Origin: Pusillimonas sp. TS35
GTDB lineage: Bacteria; Pseudomonadota; Gammaproteobacteria; Burkholderiales; Burkholderiaceae_B
Assembly (NCBI RefSeq): GCF_009857885.1
Contig: NZ_WWER01000001.1
Span: 558,001-622,000, forward strand
Direction of reading: 5' to 3'
DNA: 64,000 bases
The number at the start of each line of letters is the position of its first letter. The stretch's first letter is position 1. The notes under the pieces were generated by a model, which made no database searches, had not been told where the DNA came from, and saw only the letters and a list, made by a program, of their open reading frames with translations. Shown here one piece after another: positions 26,310 to 33,174 of the stretch. Made by a program: the position numbers and the translations under genes.

Positions 26310-27023
26310 TTAGTGTTGCTTTATGTATGCATCGTTGCGATAGCCGACCTGTGTGACAGTCGCCATGTGGCCGCTGCCGGATTGAAGTACGACTGCGTCG
26401 TTCTTCGCACCGACCTGGTTGATGGTGGCCGTCAGACCGCGACCGTCTTGGCGGATGTAACCGTCATTGAACCAACCGCGCTGGTTGATGTTGGCTACGT
26501 TCATGATGTGATCGTCGCCTTTCTGGTCAATTACAGCAAGGTTTTTGACGCCGGCTTGTGTAATGGCCGCCGAGAGCATATCGCCCATCTGGTCAACTGC
26601 GGCGCTGTTGCCCCAACCCGCGGTCTGGTTGATGGTTGCGGTCAGGTTGATGCCCATGTGGTGGCCCCAGTGATGGCCGCCGTCCGGGCGTTGCCTGATC
26701 GTTGCATCACCGCCATAGCCAGCTTGGTAAATGGTTGCGCTGGCGTTTGCGACACGGTTCTGCTCGATCACTGCATCGTTGCGGCTGCCGCTGGCGTCGA
26801 TGCGGGCGGTGGTGTTCCAGTTGCGCGACTGCGTAATCGTACCGTCGTTGTAGTCGCCGGTCGACCCAACATAGGCCGTCGTGTTGTAGTTGTGATCTTG
26901 TTCGATCACGGCCTGGTTGTAATCACCATTCTGGTACACCGTTGCCTGATTGACAGCGGACGCTGGTGCGCCGTAAGCGATTGCGATGCCCAGGGCGGCT
27001 GCAGTCAAAGTGTATTTCATCAT
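26310..27023 (-). CDS. csgA: Curlin repeat protein (curli major subunit)
   Basis: 237 residues. The signal peptide ends near APASA, followed by about ten curlin repeats with the N-x-A-x-I-x-Q pattern (NQAVIEQ, NDGTITQ, NDAVIEQ, LTATINQ, NDAVVLQ, NDAYIKQ). Each repeat forms a strand-loop-strand rung of the amyloid. A His/Trp/Gly insert (GGHHWGHHMG) interrupts the middle. The start is the ATG at 27023 (or 27020) behind GAGGAG; an upstream TTG frame contains the ribosome binding site itself. Only one curlin gene is seen where most systems have csgA plus the nucleator csgB. Confidence 0.9.
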   Translation of the reverse strand: MMKYTLTAAALGIAIAYGAPASAVNQATVYQNGDYNQAVIEQDHNYNTTAYVGSTGDYNDGTITQSRNWNTTARIDASGSRNDAVIEQNRVANASATIYQAGYGGDATIRQRPDGGHHWGHHMGINLTATINQTAGWGNSAAVDQMGDMLSAAITQAGVKNLAVIDQKGDDHIMNVANINQRGWFNDGYIRQDGRGLTATINQVGAKNDAVVLQSGSGHMATVTQVGYRNDAYIKQH

Positions 27024-27038
27024 AGTTCTCCTCAAATT

Positions 27039-27080
27039 AAAGACCTGGCACTACTGAAACAAGCGAGCCCGACGGTCTTT
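27039..27080 (-). promoter_or_regulatory. Hairpin in the csgG-curlin spacer
   Basis: AAAGACC (27039-27045) and GGTCTTT (27074-27080) can pair across a 28-base loop, ending just before the GAGGAG site of the curlin gene. It could stabilise or process the transcript so that the abundant subunit is made at a higher level than csgEFG. No T run is present, so it is not a terminator. Confidence 0.35.
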
Positions 27081-27130
27081 GAATCGCGCTCTCCCGACAC
27101 TTGCATGGCTGTCCTGGTTTCTGTCTGCGC

Positions 27131-28135
27131 TCAGAGAGGCTTGGGTGGTTCAGCAGGGCTGACCGGGTTGGTTTGGGCACCTTGTTCATTGCTGGACGCT
27201 TCACTTGCCGCGGCGGCACTTTCCACCGTGCCCTGTACAGGTTTTGCATCGCTGGGCAGCGCGTAGTTGGTGCTGTCGCGCAGGTAGCGCTGAACAATGG
27301 GTGAGTACCAGTCGCTCTGGTTTTTGAGGTTCCAGGTGCCTTCCTTGATGCCTTGCACCGTCAGGTGCAGGACGGCTGCTTCGATCGCCTCCTTGACGCA
27401 CAGCTGCGTAGGCTCGTTGCTGGTGATACCGGCCTCAATTTCCAGCAGATCGCGATAGTTCACGAACTTGTAGACGCTGGGATGCAGTTCGTACGAATAG
27501 ATCGTCTTGGTGGTTGAGACGGTATGCAGGATGCGCCCTGTTCGGATATCCACGCTGCGCAAGCTCACGGTGACCTGATCCATGCGGTACTCGGTTGACA
27601 GGCCAATGCCTAGGAAACGGGCGCCTGCGCCGCCGGTGCGTACATTGCTTTCGTAGGCCACAATGCCGCCGTCGATGAGTATCGTGGCCGGCATCAGAGC
27701 GGGGATCTGGAGGGGCTGGGCCTGTTCGTTTTGCGAGCCATCCAGCGCGCGCACAATCCGGCGCTCGGTCAGCAGTTCCTGCAGGCTTTCACGCTCCACG
27801 GGCGTGTACCAGCCGGAGTCCTTGAGCGCTTTGACCAGCATGGAAGCGGCGCCCTGTGTCACAGAGGTTGAGAATGAGCTGTCCGGAGACGGTTTGTACT
27901 GGCCGGTCTGATCACGAAATCCGTAGACGGCCGTGACAATCTTGCCCGCTGGCGGGGGCATCTTCAGCAGATCGCGCGTGGACGGTGTGGCAGGGGTCAG
28001 CTTTGCGGAGCCGTTGACCTCGGCCGGGTGGTTGGGGATTGCACATGCGGTGAGTGTCAGGGCCAGTGCTGCCATCAAGGGCAGGCGTGCGTAGCGTGCA
28101 AGCGTACGCTTGTTATTAGTATGGGTAGTTTTCAT
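27131..28135 (-). CDS. csgG: Curli secretion channel lipoprotein CsgG
   Basis: 334 residues. Signal peptide with lipobox LTAC (Cys31), then the CsgG family core (KIVTAVYGFRDQTGQYKP, QGAASMLVKALKDSGWYTPVER, LIDGGIVAYESNVRTGG, ARFLGIGLSTEYRMDQVTVSLR). CsgG forms a nonameric outer-membrane pore that exports curlin subunits. The C-terminal ~45 residues are an Ala/Ser/Glu-rich tail longer than in E. coli CsgG (277 residues). The start overlaps the csgF stop by four bases. Confidence 0.95.
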   Translation of the reverse strand: MKTTHTNNKRTLARYARLPLMAALALTLTACAIPNHPAEVNGSAKLTPATPSTRDLLKMPPPAGKIVTAVYGFRDQTGQYKPSPDSSFSTSVTQGAASMLVKALKDSGWYTPVERESLQELLTERRIVRALDGSQNEQAQPLQIPALMPATILIDGGIVAYESNVRTGGAGARFLGIGLSTEYRMDQVTVSLRSVDIRTGRILHTVSTTKTIYSYELHPSVYKFVNYRDLLEIEAGITSNEPTQLCVKEAIEAAVLHLTVQGIKEGTWNLKNQSDWYSPIVQRYLRDSTNYALPSDAKPVQGTVESAAAASEASSNEQGAQTNPVSPAEPPKPL

Positions 28136-28581
28136 TGCAGGATCCCCGTCCCTGTTTGTGTCGTCACCTGGGCGCCCGTCACCTTGTCTGTCGTGGTGAT
28201 CTCCATATAGGTGCCCATGTCTTTCACGGTGATGATGTAATTGATGGTTTCCAGCGTGCCGGGGACGAACTTGCCGTCAGGACCAATGATTCTGGACGAG
28301 GCGGCCGATGCCATCTGGGCCAGGATGGAACGCTCCAGCGTCTCGTTGAAGATTTCCAGCGGCGTTTTCTGTTCGATGCCCAACCCGTCCGCGCCTACAT
28401 CGGGCGGCTCGTGGTGGCTGGTAATCTGCGCCTGATTCAGCAAAATCGAGCCATTCAGCGGGTTGCCGCCGAACGATGGATTGCGAGGGTGATAGATCAG
28501 CTCTGAGGCGCTGGCCGATCCGGCCAGCAGTCCCGTGGCGAGCAGTACTGCATGCAGCGCTTGTTTTTTGTGCCTGATCAT
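28132..28581 (-). CDS. csgF: Curli assembly factor CsgF
   Basis: 149 residues with a signal peptide (about 1-25, ASA) followed directly by the family motif LIYHPRNPSFGGNPLNGS, which in E. coli CsgF plugs into the CsgG pore. A longer C-terminal helix and neck region follow. CsgF couples secretion to nucleation at the cell surface. It lies between csgE (15-base spacer) and csgG (ATGA overlap). Confidence 0.93.
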   Translation of the reverse strand: MIRHKKQALHAVLLATGLLAGSASASELIYHPRNPSFGGNPLNGSILLNQAQITSHHEPPDVGADGLGIEQKTPLEIFNETLERSILAQMASAASSRIIGPDGKFVPGTLETINYIITVKDMGTYMEITTTDKVTGAQVTTQTGTGILQ

Positions 28582-28596
28582 GATGTCTTCTCCTTG

Positions 28597-29127
28597 TTAC
28601 AACTCTTCCGGCCCGAGATCCGGAGACCGATTCAACAACTGAGCCATCAACTTATTGGTGATGTTCTGGTTGACGATTTCCACTGCCCGTGTGCTGATCT
28701 TCCGGGTAGCCGCCCGGGCAGGCGGCAGAAAGGCATGCAGCATGGCCTGGTTGCGGTACAGCACCCAGATTTCGCTGCCATAGCGGGCAGTGGGGCGCTC
28801 GCGTACCACGATCGTGACCGCGTTGCTCAGTTCTCTCTGACGCCAGGCCTGGGCAAAGTACTGGTAGAACTCGTTACCCTGCACGGTGACCGTGCGGTTC
28901 ACCACAATGCCCGCAAGCGGATCCTCGAATATCTTGCGGACGTCTTTTTCCTTGTCGGTTTCCAGCTTCGGCTCCGGCAGCGGGTTCTGCTTGCCTGCCA
29001 GATCCTGGCCTTGCACAACGGGACTGCAAAGCAGGGCCAGCACAGCGATGCAGAGGCCGGTATGTCGCCAGGTCCAGCCTGCCTGGTGTTGGCTCATTCG
29101 GTAATTGCGTGGGTTGCTGGGCCTCAT
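28597..29127 (-). CDS. csgE: Curli secretion adaptor CsgE
   Basis: 176 residues from the ATG at 29125-29127, which is preceded by CGGAG at a suitable distance; a longer frame to 29187 lacks support. The N-terminal ~40 residues form a signal peptide (GLCIAVLALLCSPVVQG). The mature part carries the CsgE domain (GIVVNRTVTVQGNEFYQYFA, NAVTIVVRERPTARYGSEIW, ILVYR-like WVLYRNQ). CsgE caps CsgG on the periplasmic side and gives substrate specificity. It is the first gene of csgEFG, 230 bases after pgaD. Confidence 0.9.
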   Translation of the reverse strand: MRPSNPRNYRMSQHQAGWTWRHTGLCIAVLALLCSPVVQGQDLAGKQNPLPEPKLETDKEKDVRKIFEDPLAGIVVNRTVTVQGNEFYQYFAQAWRQRELSNAVTIVVRERPTARYGSEIWVLYRNQAMLHAFLPPARAATRKISTRAVEIVNQNITNKLMAQLLNRSPDLGPEEL

Positions 29128-29248
29128 CACCATCTCCGAAATGCGAATTGCTACGGTTAGACAAAAAAATGCGTCGATCAGTAACAAGTGAAAAAGACTA
29201 AGACATCATGATAGGGAGGGGCATTTATTCGGGCATGTGCCGTATTAC

Positions 29249-29312
29249 TTACGCTGCGCCCCGTTACGTGGACTACGACTTTCGAGCAGCGGTCGTAGGA
29301 CGTACGGCGTAA
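29249..29312. repeat. Nested imperfect inverted repeat between pgaD and csgE
   Basis: Three nested pairs form an interrupted hairpin: TTACGC (29249-29254)/GCGTAA (29307-29312), ACGT (29266-29269)/ACGT (29300-29303) and CTACGAC (29273-29279)/GTCGTAG (29292-29298). It lies in the only sizeable spacer between the polysaccharide and curli genes. It has no T run. It may be a transcript-processing or regulatory site at the junction of the two units. Confidence 0.45.
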
Positions 29313-29359
29313 GCAATTACCCTTTCGTCTGTTATCGCCGCCCTGCGGCCTTGTGCGGG

Positions 29360-29809
29360 TCACGCCACACGCTGCTGCTCGAACACATTGCTGTTGCCCG
29401 CCGGCTGCATGCGCAACTGGTCGGTTTCCAGGAAGGCAATATCGCCTTCGCCGGAGTGGTAAATCACGGTGACTCGACTGTCCTGGACTTCATGCAACTG
29501 ATTGGGGGACAGGTGGAAATGCAAGGCCCGCGTTTCTTCGTCCACTACGGCCGCAATATCCCGGTGCTGCAGCTTGTCCGCGAACCTTTTTCGATAGCGT
29601 CCCCACAGCACGACAACGGCGGCGCTTGTTGCGGCAATGGCGCTGAATACAGCGATCGCACCCGAGGACGGCAGCGCCGACGTCGTGCTTTCGCCGGTGG
29701 TCGCTGTCATGCCGGCAAAAGTCAGGTAGATGAGGCCGGCCCAGCCGAGCGCGGTCAGACAGGCATCGATGATGGCGCCCAACGGAGCGCGGGATGTCTT
29801 GATAATCAT
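29360..29809 (-). CDS. pgaD: Poly-N-acetylglucosamine biosynthesis protein PgaD
   Basis: 149 residues with two transmembrane helices near the N-terminus (about 10-33 and 48-70) and a short cytoplasmic tail. PgaD (BpsD in Bordetella) stabilises the PgaC synthase and forms the cyclic-di-GMP site with it. It overlaps the pgaC stop by four bases. Similarity within this family is low, so the call relies on topology, size and position after pgaABC. Confidence 0.85.
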   Translation of the reverse strand: MIIKTSRAPLGAIIDACLTALGWAGLIYLTFAGMTATTGESTTSALPSSGAIAVFSAIAATSAAVVVLWGRYRKRFADKLQHRDIAAVVDEETRALHFHLSPNQLHEVQDSRVTVIYHSGEGDIAFLETDQLRMQPAGNSNVFEQQRVA

Positions 29810-31134
29810 GTCAACTCCTTAATGCCGCGATCCGGACTGCTCCAGCGTGCGCGCCGGCGCCGGATTCTGAGCATGACTTTGGGGAAACTGCAGACGATGG
29901 TGACGAAGTTGATGAGCCAGAAGGCGAACGGGTACCAGATGATCCAATACAGGGCGCGCGCCAGATCCGGCTCATAGCGGCGGTCTATCGTGATGCTCAC
30001 GAGGAACTGCATCAGACAGGCCAGGGCCAGCACCATGCCGGTGAACGACGACGGCACGATGATGGATACTTGCAAGTGGGGCGGCAGCGCCACAGCATGC
30101 CCGGCCACCCACAGGACGATGGACAGCAGCAGCGCGTAGGCCCAAAGGACAGACAGAAAGTAGTCAACCATCAGCGGCCACAGGCGGCAGTAATTCCAGC
30201 GCCAGATGGTGGTGACGTTCTTGATGAAAACCTCGGCGCCGCCCTGCGCCCAGCGCATGCGCTGTTTCCACAGCCCACGCACGGTTTCGGGCATCAGAAT
30301 CCAGCACAGTGCGCGAGGTTCGAAGAACACGGCCCAATGAGCGCGCTGCAGCTTCCAGGTGATATCGATGTCTTCGGTGATCATGTCCAGGTCCCAGTAC
30401 CCGATCTGGTCGATCGCCTGGCGCCTGAAGGCCGTACAGACGCCCGACACAGTGAATATCTGTCCGTAGACACGTTGGGTGCGCTTGATCAGTCCGATGA
30501 TGGATGAGAACTCACCGACCTGTACGCGACCAATCAGGGTGGAGCGCGTGCGGATGCGCGGATTGCCCGTTACTGCCGCGACACGTGGGTGATCGACCAA
30601 CGGTGCGATCAGATAGTTCACAGCATCGGGCGCCAAGGTTGCATCGCCGTCTATGCAAACCAGGTAATCGCTGCGGGCTGCCATTGCACCCATGCGCAGG
30701 GCCATCGCCTTGCCCTGGTTGCGGGCCAGGTGGATCACGCGCAGGCGCGGGTCGCGGGTGGTCAACCGGTCGAACAGCTGCGCCGTTTCGTCGCTCGATC
30801 CATCGTTGACCGCGATCACTTCGATGTTGCGGTAATCCTGTCCCAGTGCCGCCATAATGGTCTCTTCGGCATGGCGCGCTTCGTTGTAGCACGGGATCAC
30901 AATGGTCACCAAGGGGTTGCCCTTGAGCTCGGGCGGCCGGTAGGGGCGCCAGTTCCATTTGCGTTCCCAATGCGCCCAGAAATACAGTCCACCCGCCATC
31001 CAGATCACCGACATGAACAAGGGGTAGATGAAGACGAAGGCCAGCAGCAGCTCGCTGGTGAGCGAGAGCGTCAGTCCGAACGGTGCGCCGAGCACGAAGC
31101 ACAGCACAAGAAGGGCGATCAGTCGGTCTATCAT
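29806..31134 (-). CDS. pgaC: Poly-beta-1,6-N-acetylglucosamine synthase PgaC
   Basis: 442 residues. Two N-terminal membrane helices precede a GT2 glycosyltransferase domain with VTIVIPCYNEARHAEETI (about 76-95), DGD (162-164), TED (253-255) and QRMRW (291-295), the Q-x-x-R-W of processive synthases. Further membrane helices occupy about 320-430. It polymerises UDP-GlcNAc into PNAG and passes it across the inner membrane. In Bordetella the same function is carried by BpsC. ATGA overlaps occur with both pgaB and pgaD. Confidence 0.96.
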   Translation of the reverse strand: MIDRLIALLVLCFVLGAPFGLTLSLTSELLLAFVFIYPLFMSVIWMAGGLYFWAHWERKWNWRPYRPPELKGNPLVTIVIPCYNEARHAEETIMAALGQDYRNIEVIAVNDGSSDETAQLFDRLTTRDPRLRVIHLARNQGKAMALRMGAMAARSDYLVCIDGDATLAPDAVNYLIAPLVDHPRVAAVTGNPRIRTRSTLIGRVQVGEFSSIIGLIKRTQRVYGQIFTVSGVCTAFRRQAIDQIGYWDLDMITEDIDITWKLQRAHWAVFFEPRALCWILMPETVRGLWKQRMRWAQGGAEVFIKNVTTIWRWNYCRLWPLMVDYFLSVLWAYALLLSIVLWVAGHAVALPPHLQVSIIVPSSFTGMVLALACLMQFLVSITIDRRYEPDLARALYWIIWYPFAFWLINFVTIVCSFPKVMLRIRRRRARWSSPDRGIKELT

Positions 31135-33164
31135 TCTTGTGGGTACCAGCTGTTGGAAATGGCCGGCCGGATCACATCCAGACGGGGATGGTTCTCGACG
31201 AAGTCGTCGGGGTAGTAGCCCAGATTGCGCGCACCGCGCAGCTGCAGGCGTTTGAGCCAGCGCGCCATTACCGCCGAGTCAATGGCGCCGCGTTCCCGCC
31301 CCTTGGCGTTGGGTCGCCAGTCGCGCGCCTGAATCTCGAACACCGTGCGGTTCAATGCGCCGGGGCGGCTGGCCACGGCATCGACCAGGCGATCTAGCCA
31401 TGCGTTTTCTTCCCCGGCGGGCACGTTTTCCATGTAGGGCATGGCCATCGGTGCGGTCCAGTCGTAGGCCGCCAGGAAATCGTCCAGATTCTGTGCAAAC
31501 CACGCTTCGCTCTCGGGCTCGATGATCGGCATGGCGAATATATTGCGGGCAGTCTTGATCTGCGGCCCCCTGATCGCTTTGACGTGATTGGCCAGTTCCA
31601 GTGTCAGATCGGTCAGCGCCTTGCTCTTGAATCGCGTCCAGCGCTGCAGCATGGCGGGATCGGCGCGCAGGGCGGCTATGTTGTCAGGTAGGCCGGCGGC
31701 GCGATAGGCGGCCAGCGCCTGTGGCCCCACATCCTCGAAATCGGACAGCAGCGCATCATCGTGAAACAGAATGCCGTCGAACATGGCGTGACTGGACAGA
31801 TCTTCGTAGATGTCGATGATCTGCTGGCGTGCACGGGGATCAAAGGGAGACAGGCGGCGGTACTGTTGTGCGTCCACATTTATCTGGCCGGTTGCGGGGT
31901 CCCAGCGCTGTACGCGCGCAAACGCCGGGTCCAGGTCAAAGCTGAGCACAGGCAGCCAGGCATATACCTTCACGCTCGCACGGCTCATCAACTGCCACGC
32001 CGCGCGGTTGAAGAGTTCGGACCGCATCGGCAAATGGCGGTTGGGAAAGTACAGCGCCTTGATCAGGCCGTCGCCTTCCGGATCGGCGAATGCCTGCAGA
32101 AACACATGCGTGATTCTCATGTCGGCGATGCGCTGCACCAGTTCGCCCAGGTTGCGCTCCATCTGCGCCGGGTCATCGTCGTAGACATAATCCAGATCCA
32201 CATGCGCCACGCGCATGAGCGGGTGATTGCGCATATTGATGACGGCTGAGGCATATTCACGCAGCGGCGGGTCATTAGCCACCAGCATCCGCGGGGTATT
32301 CATCAACGTGTTCACTGTGCCGGCGCCGTCCTGCAGCGTCATGGCGATGTCGTAGCCATGGTCACCCACGATCTTCAATGCGGGTCCGGAGGCGGCGCCA
32401 TACGGCCACACCCACACTCTCGGTTTGGTACCGGTGGCGCGCATGATCTTGCCGCTGATCATCCGGACATCTTGTTCGATGCGCGTACGGTAGTCCGCCT
32501 CGCTCTCGTACGACTTGAGGGCGATGTCGTAGCGGCGCGCCGCGGCAGCGGGCTCTTGGTTGCCTTGCGGGTTGGCGACGGCGCCGTGGTGCAAGTTGTC
32601 GGTATGGGCACCGATTTCGACCAGGCCCGAACGGACCATCTCGCGCACCTGCTGCCAGTACAGAAACTTGTCGCGAGGTGTAGGTGTGCCGCCGAAGTTC
32701 ACGGACTGGTCACGGGGCGTATCCAGCCAATTGCCCACGGGCGCCAGCACAGCCGGCCAGCGATAGGCCTTCAACACCGGATACACACGGGTATAGAAGC
32801 TGCGATAACCATCATCGAAGGTCAGCAGGACCGCACGTTCGGGCAATGATTCACCGCCTCGCCTTGAGGCGAGTATCTGCTCCACGGATACGGGCTGATA
32901 GCCGTTGGCATATAGCCAGGCAAATTGTTCCTTCAAGTGATCAGTGGTAATGGCGACGAAGGTCTGGTCCGGGTTGCGGTCCACCACGTCGTGATAGGCC
33001 AGCGCCAGAAAGGAGTTCTCGGCCCACGGCTGTTCGGCCTCTATTGGCGCGCGCTCTGCGGGCGGCGTGAACAGAGGAATGTCGCGGGCGCAGGCCGACA
33101 GCAGCAGGACGAGGCCCAGTGCGCTGGTCAGCAGACGTAAGCAACGAAACAGGCGGGTGCGCAT
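31131..33164 (-). CDS. pgaB: PNAG N-deacetylase PgaB
   Basis: A 677-residue outer-membrane lipoprotein (lipobox LLSAC, Cys25). The N-terminal carbohydrate-esterase-4 domain (about 50-300) has the metal/catalytic pair in LLTFDDGY (Asp117, Asp118) and IGAHTDNLHH. The C-terminal glycoside-hydrolase-like domain spans about 310-650 (MRITHVFLQAFADPEGDGL, FDGILFHDDALLSDFED). PgaB partially deacetylates the polymer, which is required for its export through PgaA. It starts 10 bases after the pgaA stop. Confidence 0.96.
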   Translation of the reverse strand: MRTRLFRCLRLLTSALGLVLLLSACARDIPLFTPPAERAPIEAEQPWAENSFLALAYHDVVDRNPDQTFVAITTDHLKEQFAWLYANGYQPVSVEQILASRRGGESLPERAVLLTFDDGYRSFYTRVYPVLKAYRWPAVLAPVGNWLDTPRDQSVNFGGTPTPRDKFLYWQQVREMVRSGLVEIGAHTDNLHHGAVANPQGNQEPAAAARRYDIALKSYESEADYRTRIEQDVRMISGKIMRATGTKPRVWVWPYGAASGPALKIVGDHGYDIAMTLQDGAGTVNTLMNTPRMLVANDPPLREYASAVINMRNHPLMRVAHVDLDYVYDDDPAQMERNLGELVQRIADMRITHVFLQAFADPEGDGLIKALYFPNRHLPMRSELFNRAAWQLMSRASVKVYAWLPVLSFDLDPAFARVQRWDPATGQINVDAQQYRRLSPFDPRARQQIIDIYEDLSSHAMFDGILFHDDALLSDFEDVGPQALAAYRAAGLPDNIAALRADPAMLQRWTRFKSKALTDLTLELANHVKAIRGPQIKTARNIFAMPIIEPESEAWFAQNLDDFLAAYDWTAPMAMPYMENVPAGEENAWLDRLVDAVASRPGALNRTVFEIQARDWRPNAKGRERGAIDSAVMARWLKRLQLRGARNLGYYPDDFVENHPRLDVIRPAISNSWYPQE

Positions 33165-33174
33165 TCACGTTCTC

